From Planctomycetaceae bacterium (lineage in GTDB: Bacteria; Planctomycetota; Planctomycetia; Pirellulales; Lacipirellulaceae), in NCBI GenBank assembly GCA_002713555.1, contig PATG01000108.1:1-18283 (forward strand): DNA of 18,283 nucleotides, in the 5' to 3' direction. Each line of letters starts with the position of its first letter. The stretch's first letter is position 1. Positions 1-7,387 of this stretch are shown in pieces. The notes beneath the pieces were generated by a model that was not told the origin of the DNA, did no database searches, and saw only the letters and a list, made by a program, of their open reading frames with translations. Both the position numbers and the translations under genes were made by a program.

Positions 1-1
1 A

Positions 2-1219
2 AAGGCAAATGGCGGCTGTGGTTATGAGACCCTGGCTACCGGCGATACGTCTCAAACACAATATGCCGCCTTGAGTTCTTGGGAACTCTGGCGGATTGGC
101 AAGGCACCCTCCATTCAATCTGTGGACGCTGGATTGAAATGGCTCCTGCTAACCCAACAACCTGACGGAGCCTGGGGCTACCAAGGCAGCATCTCTGCAG
201 AGGGCGAGTTGCAAAAGCAGAGTCAACCTTCACTGAGTATGTTGGCAGCCGGTATGGGTGGTACCATGATTCTGGGAAATATGGCTGGCCTGCTTAAAGC
301 TGGAAGCATATCCGAAACAGAGCAACCCAAAGAGAAAGTCCCTGATGCTCTGAAAAAGGCAAAAGTTGAGCAGATTCTACAGCCTCTGGGAGGGAGCCAG
401 ATTGACCCAAAGATGCTTAACGCAGCCATCCTCAGGGGACAAAAGTGGTATGACAAAAACTTTAGCGAGGAGGCCATCAAAAAATGGCACCACCATGCTT
501 GCTACCTGCTTTATTCCCTGGAACGCTACAAGAGCTTTGAGGAGTTTATTACGCGCAACGCTCCCGATGAACCCCATTGGTACCAGGTGGGATATGAGTA
601 CCTGAAAAAAAACCAACTGGAGCATGGTGGTTGGCATAGCGATTCGAAAGACCCTTGTGCGACAGCTTTTGCAGTGCTTTTTTTGATGCGGTCTACGCAA
701 AAAATCCTCAACCAAAGCCTGGGCCAGGGCACTCTAATTGGAGGCCGGGGTCTGCACAGTGACTTGTCGAGAATGAAAATGCGTGCTGGTCGGCTAGTGA
801 CGGAACAGAAACCAACCCAAGTCGATCAGATGATAAAGATGCTGGAGGGAAATGGCAGCGAGGATTTGGAAGCTTTACTTAAAAATCCTGCAGCTCTAAG
901 AGTCAACAATGTGGGACCTCAGGAGGCACGACGGTTACAACAAGTCGTCAAAAGCGGTTCGCCGGAGGCGCGTGCCCTGGCAGTGCGAGCGATTTCGCGT
1001 CTGCGCGATTTGGACTATGTCCCTACCTTGCTGTATGCCATGACCGACCCAGACAAACGTGTTGTGCGCGAAGCACGAGACGGCCTGCGCTACGTGAGTC
1101 GCCGATTTGGCGGCTTTGGATTAACAGACAACTTTGACGATAGCGAGCGCTACAACGTACTCGACAAATGGAAAAAGTGGTACCTCCGACTGCGACCCGA
1201 CGCCCTAATATTACCTTGA
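2..1219 (+). CDS. Prenyltransferase/terpenoid-cyclase-like toroid protein with C-terminal HEAT-like repeat (5' partial)
   Basis: The frame is open from base 2, so the gene begins before the window; the first in-window start codon (TTG at 71) falls inside a conserved motif and is not the real start. Visible sequence: the segment GDTSQTQYAALSSWELWR, followed by LLLTQQPDGAWGYQG, is the hallmark of the alpha-alpha toroid (squalene-cyclase/prenyltransferase) fold. A second toroid repeat lies near 590-690 (YLKKNQLEHGGWHS, then ATAFAVLFLMRS). The C-terminal part (about 960-1110) reads as HEAT-like helices with SPEARALAVRAISRL and DPDKRVVREARDGL. I see no DXDD cyclase motif in the visible part, so enzymatic activity is doubtful. 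In planctomycetes such proteins commonly sit beside ExbB/ExbD genes, as here, which suggests a structural or binding role near the envelope. The gene ends in TGA, 49 nt before the next gene. Fold assignment is fairly secure; function is not known. Confidence 0.85.
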   Translation, partial: KANGGCGYETLATGDTSQTQYAALSSWELWRIGKAPSIQSVDAGLKWLLLTQQPDGAWGYQGSISAEGELQKQSQPSLSMLAAGMGGTMILGNMAGLLKAGSISETEQPKEKVPDALKKAKVEQILQPLGGSQIDPKMLNAAILRGQKWYDKNFSEEAIKKWHHHACYLLYSLERYKSFEEFITRNAPDEPHWYQVGYEYLKKNQLEHGGWHSDSKDPCATAFAVLFLMRSTQKILNQSLGQGTLIGGRGLHSDLSRMKMRAGRLVTEQKPTQVDQMIKMLEGNGSEDLEALLKNPAALRVNNVGPQEARRLQQVVKSGSPEARALAVRAISRLRDLDYVPTLLYAMTDPDKRVVREARDGLRYVSRRFGGFGLTDNFDDSERYNVLDKWKKWYLRLRPDALILP

Positions 1220-1268
1220 CCGCAGCGTCCTGACATAAAGCCACTTTGCTGACTGCCTGGCAAACTTA

Positions 1269-2165
1269 ATGACCACCACACCTACCAACAACCCTCAGCC
1301 CACTGGTTCAGGAAACCGGTACCAGTTGACGGTCAATACGTATGACCGCACGGCGACCATGGTTATTGCATTGCTGATACTTGTCAGCATGACGGTACTT
1401 GGCTTGCTCATCATCTATTTTGCCAAAAAAACATTTCCCCCTATTGAACCGGTTGGCTTTGTGCCCGTTGAAGCAAGTAGTCCTAACGCGAACCAGGGCA
1501 TTTCCAATGAGCCCGATCCTCCCGGCGCCGAGGATGCCCCAGAACTCATAGAACCACAACTTCAAGACACACTGGATACTTTGACAAGTGCCGTTTCGGC
1601 GAAGGAGGTGATGCTTTCCGACGAGGTGATCAACGCCGATTCCGAAGCGGGTAAAGGCAAAGGCCTGGGAGATGCTCGCATGGCAGGCCCTGGCGGAGAC
1701 GGAGTGGTAGAACGCGTACCGCGCTGGCAGCGCTGGAAGATTCGTTTCGAACCCGAGTCCAAGGGTGATTTTGCCAATTGGCTCGACTACTATAAGATCG
1801 AAATCGGCATCCTGGGACGCGATAACTTTGTGCATTATGCCACGAACTTGAGTGCCGGCACGCCCAAGACGTACAAAGGCCCTCCTAAAAAGGAGACCCG
1901 GGGCTACACTTCTGCCGCAGATGGCCCGATGCCGACCCTGACCATTGACCTGGCTCGCCAGGCTGATATAGCTCGACTTGGATCCACGGTACTCCTTTTT
2001 TATCCGTTTGACGTCGAAAAAATCCTGTATCTCACCGAAAAGGCAACGCTGGACAAAAAATTCAATGGGACACGAGATGCCAATTCCATACGTCAAACGG
2101 TATTCACTGTGATCAAAGAAGGTGGCAATTATAAATTTGAAGTGATTGACCAAAAATATTTTTAA
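1269..2165 (+). CDS. Single-pass membrane protein, TolA/TonB-position partner (unknown family)
   Basis: 298 residues from ATG at 1269. Layout: a polar, Pro/Thr-rich cytoplasmic N-terminus (1-29), one hydrophobic span (about 30-53, with S40 and T42 inside it), a Pro/Glu/Asp-rich linker (about 60-130), a Gly-rich piece near 127-146 (GKGKGLGDARMAGPGGDG) and a compact C-terminal domain (about 150-298) rich in aromatics, starting at PRWQRWKIRFEPES. There is no recognisable TonB C-terminal motif. Architecture (short inside, one TM, extended linker, periplasmic domain) and position just upstream of exbB/exbD-like genes make a TolA/TonB-like force-transducing partner a reasonable inference, but no homology is visible by eye. 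No clear Shine-Dalgarno sequence precedes the ATG. A long open frame on the opposite strand (1308-2153) is judged a shadow, because the forward protein has a sensible membrane topology and operon position. Confidence 0.8.
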   Translation: MTTTPTNNPQPTGSGNRYQLTVNTYDRTATMVIALLILVSMTVLGLLIIYFAKKTFPPIEPVGFVPVEASSPNANQGISNEPDPPGAEDAPELIEPQLQDTLDTLTSAVSAKEVMLSDEVINADSEAGKGKGLGDARMAGPGGDGVVERVPRWQRWKIRFEPESKGDFANWLDYYKIEIGILGRDNFVHYATNLSAGTPKTYKGPPKKETRGYTSAADGPMPTLTIDLARQADIARLGSTVLLFYPFDVEKILYLTEKATLDKKFNGTRDANSIRQTVFTVIKEGGNYKFEVIDQKYF

Positions 2166-2181
2166 TCCTTGTGGCCATACA

Positions 2182-2265
2182 CCCCCCCAAAAAAAACTTT
2201 GGGAGGAGAACAGGGATAGGCCCTAAACGGACACCTTGAACTCCCCCTAACTACAACCCCTAACT
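2182..2265 (+). promoter_or_regulatory. Leader before the exbB-like gene: small hairpin and short direct repeat
   Basis: The largest gap inside the operon (113 nt). It contains a run of 7 C then 8 A; CCCAAA (2186-2191) can pair with TTTGGG (2198-2203) over a 6-nt loop, followed by a purine-rich GGGAGGAG (2201-2208). Further on, CCCCTAACT occurs twice (2244-2252 and 2257-2265) with a 13-nt period. There is no T-run, so this is not a typical terminator; it could be an attenuation or RNA-processing site. Function is inferred only from position. Confidence 0.3.
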
Positions 2266-2278
2266 GTGAAAAAAATCT

Positions 2279-2914
2279 ATGCCTCCCATTCTATTTGAAT
2301 ATATCGGCTATCTGGTCTATGGCGTCCTGGCAGTACTTGCCCTCTGGGGTGCCTACTGTGTCATCATGGTTTGGCGCCGGGTCGGACAAGTGCGTTTTAT
2401 CGACGAAGAAGAACAAGAAGATTTCCTCAGCGAACTCGAGACCGGGTTGCGTTCGCCAAACATGCGTGCTGCCATAGAACTTTGCGATGACGATCGTCGC
2501 GCTCTCCCTCAACTGGCATTGTTTGCGCTCAACAATCGAGAACTTGGTTACGAAAAACTGCGCAGGCGGGTAGCCGAACGATTCCAACAGGATGTTCTTT
2601 CTGATATTGAGCATCGCCTGAGTTGGGTAACTACGGTGATCAAAAGTGCCCCCATGATCGGCCTATTGGGTACCGTCATGGGCATGATGGGGGCTTTCGC
2701 AAACTTGAGTAGTGGCGAAAAAGTAGATACCACGCAAATGGCATCCGACATCCAATTTGCACTAATCACCACAGCCTGTGGGTTGGCTATTGCAGTTCCT
2801 CTCGTACTGTGCCTGGCAAGCATTAACATTCGTCTCACAAAAATGGAGGATTTTGTTGTCACTGGCCTGGGCCGTCTTTTCGAGAGCATGAAAAGCCTAT
2901 TGGGTTCTGATTAA
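2279..2914 (+). CDS. MotA/TolQ/ExbB family proton channel protein
   Basis: 211 residues, the usual size for ExbB/TolQ. It is the channel-forming inner-membrane subunit that, with ExbD/TolR, uses the proton motive force to drive a periplasm-spanning partner. Three membrane spans are visible: about 7-32 (with YGVLAVLALWGAYCVIMVW), about 120-143 (SAPMIGLLGTVMGMMGAF, the strongly conserved Gly-rich TM2) and about 155-182 (ALITTACGLAIAVPLVL, with the family's conserved Thr/Gly/Ala face). Between TM1 and TM2 is the expected large cytoplasmic loop, including FIDEEEQEDF. The next gene, an ExbD, follows after 11 nt. It could belong to the ExbB, TolQ or a planctomycete-specific subgroup; the sequence alone does not separate these, so no symbol is given. 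Confidence 0.95.
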   Translation: MPPILFEYIGYLVYGVLAVLALWGAYCVIMVWRRVGQVRFIDEEEQEDFLSELETGLRSPNMRAAIELCDDDRRALPQLALFALNNRELGYEKLRRRVAERFQQDVLSDIEHRLSWVTTVIKSAPMIGLLGTVMGMMGAFANLSSGEKVDTTQMASDIQFALITTACGLAIAVPLVLCLASINIRLTKMEDFVVTGLGRLFESMKSLLGSD

Positions 2915-2918
2915 GGAG
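2915..2918 (+). promoter_or_regulatory. Ribosome binding site of first exbD-like gene
   Basis: GGAG directly abuts the TAA stop of the upstream exbB-like gene and stands 7 nt before the ATG at 2926. It is the clearest Shine-Dalgarno sequence in the window and fixes the start of this gene. Confidence 0.7.
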
Positions 2919-2925
2919 TATTTGC

Positions 2926-3414
2926 ATGACAAGTGCAGCTGTATGGGACGAAGAACTGGCAGAAGATGCGCCGCTCGTGCACAAGCGCGATCGTGGAGAA
3001 GATGTCGAGATGGATATCACGCCCATGATTGACATAACTTTTTTGCTCTTGATCTTTTTTATTGTTTGTTCAACCCCCGACCAGCAATCTGCAATCAAAC
3101 TCCCGGTAGCCAAGTACGGCAAAGGAGTTGGCGAAAAAAACTCTGTCATCATAACACTCAGCGACGAAGGGGCGGACTCAGCTCCCATCTATCTGGCGGA
3201 CGGTAAAATAGGCGAGATGCTCCCTGAGGACGAAGACATTCAAAAAGACATGATCCAGGAGGCCGTCGAAAAAGGCCGTAAAGAACAACAAAAAGATAAC
3301 GTATTAATCAAGGCTGACCGAAACGTGGCTTACCGTGATGTCGAGAAGGTCATCAAAGCTGTTTCGCGTGTCGAAGGAGCAAAAATACATCTAGGCGTTA
3401 TGGAAGCCAACTAA
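2926..3414 (+). CDS. ExbD/TolR family biopolymer transport protein (copy 1)
   Basis: 162 residues. The single N-terminal membrane span is preceded by MDITPMIDITFLLLIFFIV; D36 in PMIDITF corresponds to the proton-carrying Asp of ExbD/TolR (E. coli ExbD D25), and D30 is also present. The periplasmic domain ends in the typical NVLIKADRNVAYRDVEKVI segment, which forms the family's dimer-like fold. A good ribosome binding site (GGAG, 2915-2918) sits 7 nt before the ATG and immediately after the stop of the exbB-like gene, so the two are surely co-expressed. The long acidic cytoplasmic head (residues 1-28) and the inserted acidic and Lys/Gln-rich stretch near 95-125 are somewhat longer than in E. 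coli ExbD. Confidence 0.95.
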   Translation: MTSAAVWDEELAEDAPLVHKRDRGEDVEMDITPMIDITFLLLIFFIVCSTPDQQSAIKLPVAKYGKGVGEKNSVIITLSDEGADSAPIYLADGKIGEMLPEDEDIQKDMIQEAVEKGRKEQQKDNVLIKADRNVAYRDVEKVIKAVSRVEGAKIHLGVMEAN

Positions 3415-3456
3415 ACGAAGCCAACGAATCGAGAAGACAACATAAAGGTCACGGCC

Positions 3457-3957
3457 ATGGGTAGAAGAGCAATCAATTTCGACGAAAAGGAAGCTTTGAC
3501 GCCAAGTTCGCGTGAAGGCAATCCCGAAGACGACATGGATTTGACACCCATGGTCGATGTCACGTTTTTGCTGCTGATATTTTTCATGATCACCGCAGCC
3601 TTTGCCTTACAAAAATCTTTGGAAGTGCCCCCTGTTGAAGACGACGAAGCCACCACAACACAAACGGTAGATGAACTAGAAGTTGATTCGGTGGTCATCC
3701 GCATCGATGCGGACAATGTGTTTTGGATTGGTGCTCCTAAATGGGATGAAGAGCAAAAAGCTCCCAGCGTTCAAGACATGTTGATTCGATTACGAGAAGC
3801 CAAAGACAGCATCAAAGATGGTTCGGCAAAATTACTGGTCCAAGCAAGCGGAGATTCCCGCCATGAGTTTGTCGTCGCCGCACTGGATGCCGGGTCGGGC
3901 GTCGGCATGGAAGAAATTCGTCTTATGAGCTACGAAGACGACGAAATGAATTTTTAG
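3457..3957 (+). CDS. ExbD/TolR family biopolymer transport protein (copy 2)
   Basis: 166 residues. Same layout as the preceding gene: acidic cytoplasmic head, one membrane span with MDLTPMVDVTFLLLIFFMI (D34 is the likely proton-carrying Asp, D28 the second) and a periplasmic domain. The periplasmic part differs strongly from copy 1: it has EVPPVEDDEATTTQ after the membrane, then DSVVIRIDADNVFWIG, and ends in an acidic tail (SYEDDEMNF). Two adjacent, divergent ExbD copies behind one ExbB suggest a mixed ExbD1/ExbD2 dimer in the channel rather than simple redundancy; this is inference. A weak AAAGG (3444-3448) precedes the ATG. The gap to copy 1 is 42 nt and to the propeller gene 73 nt. Confidence 0.94.
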   Translation: MGRRAINFDEKEALTPSSREGNPEDDMDLTPMVDVTFLLLIFFMITAAFALQKSLEVPPVEDDEATTTQTVDELEVDSVVIRIDADNVFWIGAPKWDEEQKAPSVQDMLIRLREAKDSIKDGSAKLLVQASGDSRHEFVVAALDAGSGVGMEEIRLMSYEDDEMNF

Positions 3958-3979
3958 AAAGCACGAGCAATTTTCAGAA

Positions 3980-3995
3980 GGCCCCAATCGGGGTC
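3980..3995 (+). other. Short hairpin between second exbD-like gene and propeller gene
   Basis: GGCCCC and GGGGTC can pair (one G-T) around the tetraloop AATC. An A-rich stretch rather than a T-run follows, so it is more likely an mRNA-processing or stability element than a terminator. Confidence 0.3.
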
Positions 3996-4030
3996 AAATA
4001 AACGCAAAACTTATAGTAAACATCGCTGCA

Positions 4031-6961
4031 ATGAATACGAACGAATTTCTGGACATCCTCGACCATCGCGACCTGGCCCCCAAGGATATTGTGGAGCAAC
4101 TTCGCAATAAGGCCACTCAAAGCGATTCGAGAATTACCCCTAAAGCCATCCTGAAGTACTTAGTTAAAAAAGAGTATGTCACGCGCAGGCAGGCTAAGCA
4201 GCTTCTAGAAACCACTTTAAAGTTAACTGCTCTGGCAGAATCCAGCATTTTAGGAATGGTACCTATCCCAGAACTCCCAGCCGATCAAGACAAACCGGCA
4301 GAACCTGAAGAAGAAATACCGACCCTCACTCCGACGGATCCTGAGCCTGTCCTATCAGACCCCTTGGCTGCGGACACCATGCTTACTGAATCCATGGCCG
4401 CAAGTGAGGCCGAAGATAATTTATCCGGGAGTGCTAAAACGAGCGGAGGCAAAAAATCAAAACGTCGCAAGGGCGGTAAGAAAGGCAACAAAAACGAATG
4501 GGATTCGCCTCTGCTGCTGATAGGTGGGGCAGGGCTGGCCCTTTTACTTTTTGTAGGTGCTGTCACCTATATCTTGATTGGCCAGGAAGACGCCGAGGTT
4601 GTTCTGGCAGAAGCCAGTAGTTTTTATGAAGGAGGATCTTACCAGCAAGCCATTAAACAGTACGGACATTTTGTAGAGACCTTTCCCGGCCACCCCCAAT
4701 TCAGTACAGCCAAAGTCAAACTTGGCATGGCGAAGATCTGGAAAGCAACAAAAACGGATGCCAATCCGGTACGTGCACTTGATACGACTAGGCAGGTTCT
4801 CGACGTAATTGAAGACGAGGAGCAATTTAAAAGCGCTGAAAGAGAGCTTGCTTCACTGCTACCAGAAATTGCCAAGGGTCTGGCAACCAAAGCCGAGAAA
4901 GCCACAGATCCAATAGAAATCGATGAACTGGTCAAGAAAACCAACATATCTCTGTCGCTCTGCAACAACACGAAATACATTACCAAGAAGTTTCGTGACG
5001 AAGTCCTCTTGGACGAAGTCCGAGAAACGCTTGCTCGTGTAGTACGGTCCCGCTTACAGAGCGAAAACTTGTCGGAGGCTCTTGAAGCCATGCAAGCTGC
5101 AATTGATGCACAAGACACGGCCAAAGCTTACGAAATCCACACGCAATTGATCGAAGAAAACCCTGGCTTGCTCAACAACGAGCCCCTGGCTGCCAAGGTG
5201 CAAGAAATTTCTTCCAGCGAAGCAGCCGTTGTTAAATTCGTCCAGGAGTCAAAATCAGCCACTCCAGAAGAGCGCCCCAACTCCCTGGTTGCTAGCCTGA
5301 CTCTGGCTGAGAGAACTGGTCCACCTACCTCCAACAATGACCAATCCGTGGCTGTCCGAGTCGATGGAGCTTTATTCGGACTCAACGCTAAGGACGGTGC
5401 AGTGCTCTGGAGAAAATTCATCGGCATTGCACCGCGCCGGACTCCGGTACAGCTCAACAATGGAGATTTGCTCGTGGTGGATGAACAACATCACGAAATA
5501 CTGAAATTAGACAGTGATACGGGCAAACTCATCTGGCGACTGGAATTCGAATCCCCCATTTCACAGCCGGTCGAATACAATGAGCAATTATTTATTGCCG
5601 AATACTCAGGAAAATTGCATGTCGTCGATTTAGAAAGCGGTGACCGCAAGGGCTATGTATCGTTTGCTCAGAAGCTGCGGGTGGCTCCAACCATCGCAGC
5701 AAAATCAAGACTGATTTATGTCGTGGGCGAACATTCGAGTCTCTACACGCTATCTCTTGAAGATTACTCATGCCTGGGCGTTTACTACTTGGGCCATTCA
5801 GCCGGCAGTATCGCAACACCTCTGGTCTCAGTGCTTGGCAAAGTTATCGTGGCTGAGAACCATGGGGCTGCCACGAGTCGTCTCAAGATACTTGCCACCG
5901 ACAATCAGGGAACCGTAACCAATCAAATCGCCTCGCATCGGCTAACAGGCCAGGTCGACACGGCTCTCCTGGTTAAGGGACGACGCCTGGTTGTCGTTAC
6001 CAATAAAGGACAAATCACAGTCTACGAAGTAGGATCCGGTGACAAAGAGACGGCCCTCACTCAAATCGCAACACGTGATGCAGAAAAAGCCTCCCCCTTG
6101 GCTCGATTTGGCCTCTATGAGCAAGGGCACATCTGGGTTGGCGGGAAACAATTAACCAAACTAGCCGTGCTTCCCACCGGCAATCGATTGCCCGTTCGTG
6201 ATATCGAGTTGAATTATTTAGGAGACACTTTCGACCACCCCCTGCAGAAAGTGGGGGATACCCTAATCCATGTGCGACGTCCTCGTGACAAAGCAGGTGC
6301 TATTGTGGCAGCCATGCAAACGTCGTCAGGACAAACCACTTGGGAAACCAAATTGGCTGTACCTTTGGCTGGCGCACCAGCCGTCGATGCCATAGGAGCA
6401 CGGATCACCGCACTGACAGCTTCGGGAGCAGCCTTCCTATTGGACCGACAAGCCATGAGTCGCCGTGTGCAGGACGATGCGGCCATGCTGAAAATATCAG
6501 CGCGACGTTCAATACCTGCGCTGACCAACTGTGTTGACCTGGGACAAGGTCGCCTGGCAGCTTGCAATGTAGGTTCTGATGTCCTGCTGCACTTTCGTCC
6601 AAATGACCCGCGTAGTCCACTCAAGACAACAAAACTGGCTAGCCCTGCTTCCTGCAGCCCGTGCGTCTGGGGCGAATTGATTGTTGTCCCCACCCAAGTT
6701 GGTCAGGTTTTTTTGTTTAACAGTGAAACGGGCAAACAAATGGGGAGTCCCTTTCAGCATCCGCTTACCCCCAATTCCGAAAGTAACTGGTTGCCACCTG
6801 CAATTTATCGTCCGGGCAAAGACTCCCAGTTGATCCTGAGCGATGGCAACCGTGCGCTCTATCGCCTGAACCGTAGCGCAACACCCCAACCCCATCTACA
6901 GGCCGAAGTTGAAGGAGAGGTCGGCCCATCCCCTTTTAATACGCGCCTTTCTGTGATATGA
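4031..6961 (+). CDS. Membrane-anchored TPR / PQQ-type beta-propeller protein, ended early by in-frame TGA
   Basis: 976 residues to the TGA; the original product was very likely 1115 residues, ending at 7378. Domains: 35-60 carries a short helical motif (LVKKEYVTRRQAKQLLE) that also occurs at the N-terminus of the Ser/Thr kinase in this window; 75-135 is an acidic, Pro-rich linker; 140-156 is strongly basic; 159-182 is one membrane span (LLLIGGAGLALLLFVGAV); 190-235 is TPR-like (EGGSYQQAIKQYGHFVETFP) followed by more helices; from about 420 on there is a PQQ/BamB-type beta-propeller with repeated G-x-W blade ends such as NAKDGAVLWR (about 450), DSDTGKLIWRLE (about 494) and SSGQTTWETKL (about 765). 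The basic side before the TM suggests N-in, propeller outside. As TolB is a beta-propeller working with TolQRA, a TolB-like role with the upstream channel is an attractive inference. The truncated form lacks the last blades and the ring closure. Confidence 0.88.
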   Translation: MNTNEFLDILDHRDLAPKDIVEQLRNKATQSDSRITPKAILKYLVKKEYVTRRQAKQLLETTLKLTALAESSILGMVPIPELPADQDKPAEPEEEIPTLTPTDPEPVLSDPLAADTMLTESMAASEAEDNLSGSAKTSGGKKSKRRKGGKKGNKNEWDSPLLLIGGAGLALLLFVGAVTYILIGQEDAEVVLAEASSFYEGGSYQQAIKQYGHFVETFPGHPQFSTAKVKLGMAKIWKATKTDANPVRALDTTRQVLDVIEDEEQFKSAERELASLLPEIAKGLATKAEKATDPIEIDELVKKTNISLSLCNNTKYITKKFRDEVLLDEVRETLARVVRSRLQSENLSEALEAMQAAIDAQDTAKAYEIHTQLIEENPGLLNNEPLAAKVQEISSSEAAVVKFVQESKSATPEERPNSLVASLTLAERTGPPTSNNDQSVAVRVDGALFGLNAKDGAVLWRKFIGIAPRRTPVQLNNGDLLVVDEQHHEILKLDSDTGKLIWRLEFESPISQPVEYNEQLFIAEYSGKLHVVDLESGDRKGYVSFAQKLRVAPTIAAKSRLIYVVGEHSSLYTLSLEDYSCLGVYYLGHSAGSIATPLVSVLGKVIVAENHGAATSRLKILATDNQGTVTNQIASHRLTGQVDTALLVKGRRLVVVTNKGQITVYEVGSGDKETALTQIATRDAEKASPLARFGLYEQGHIWVGGKQLTKLAVLPTGNRLPVRDIELNYLGDTFDHPLQKVGDTLIHVRRPRDKAGAIVAAMQTSSGQTTWETKLAVPLAGAPAVDAIGARITALTASGAAFLLDRQAMSRRVQDDAAMLKISARRSIPALTNCVDLGQGRLAACNVGSDVLLHFRPNDPRSPLKTTKLASPASCSPCVWGELIVVPTQVGQVFLFNSETGKQMGSPFQHPLTPNSESNWLPPAIYRPGKDSQLILSDGNRALYRLNRSATPQPHLQAEVEGEVGPSPFNTRLSVI
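6959..6961 (+). other. In-frame TGA interrupting the beta-propeller gene
   Basis: The frame reads RLSVI, TGA, then DRVCAGTEDGRVAFYQL. In BamB/PQQ propellers the pattern hydrophobic-G-D-R-V-x-x-G-T-x-D-G-R-V is usual, so a Gly codon GGA is expected exactly here; TGA differs from it by one base. The frame is the same on both sides and there is no insertion or deletion. TGA also terminates other genes here (1217-1219 and 13124-13126 on the - strand), so it is not a sense codon in this organism. Confidence 0.85.
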
Positions 6962-7378
6962 GATCGCGTGTGTGCGGGCACTGAGGACGGACGGGTGGCC
7001 TTCTACCAATTGCCATCCCTGGAAGCAGAACCTCTGGTGGATTTAGCCGCCCAAATCGCCTGGGGCCCCTTTGCAGTGAACCAAACCTGGATTCTGTCCA
7101 CAGACACCGAAGAACTGGTAGCCCTCTCCGATCAAGGTAAGATCCTGTGGCGACAGCCTCTACCACACGGACCGATTGCGGGGGTACCACATGCCGACGG
7201 CAACAATCTGTTTGTGCTTTGGCAACAAGGTATCCTTTCGCGCATCAATCTTGAGGATGGGACCGAAGCTGGTCACGTCAAACTTTCCCAACCAACGACG
7301 ACAGGTCCCGTCGCTTTTGGAAAGCGTCTCGTGGTGTCTGCTTTGGACGGCACCCTGCTAGTAATCGAACGCCCTTAA
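6962..7378 (+). pseudogene. C-terminal part of the PQQ beta-propeller gene, beyond the in-frame TGA
   Basis: 138 codons continue in the same frame as the upstream gene without further stops, ending in TAA 9 nt before the next gene. The protein continues the propeller: DRVCAGTEDGRVAFYQL, LSDQGKILWRQPLP and VSALDGTLLVIERP are typical blade repeats, the last being a natural propeller end. A GTG at 6968 could in theory start a separate 136-residue product, but no ribosome binding site precedes it and the fragment could not fold as a complete propeller. The most likely reading is one broken gene. The lack of decay downstream points to a very recent mutation, a sequencing error, or read-through. 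Confidence 0.8.
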
Positions 7379-7387
7379 CAACAGCAT

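Noticed and set aside
1308..2153. 281-codon open frame on the - strand opposite the single-span membrane protein gene
   Set aside because: The translation has no coherent domain or membrane pattern, whereas the + strand frame has a sensible topology and fits the operon spacing. It is an antisense shadow.
6959..6961. Selenocysteine or reassigned sense codon at the in-frame TGA
   Set aside because: The propeller motif expects Gly, no SECIS-like hairpin is evident just downstream, and TGA ends other genes in the window.
6968..7378. Independent small gene starting at GTG 6968
   Set aside because: No ribosome binding site, and the product is only the last blades of the propeller encoded in the same frame upstream.
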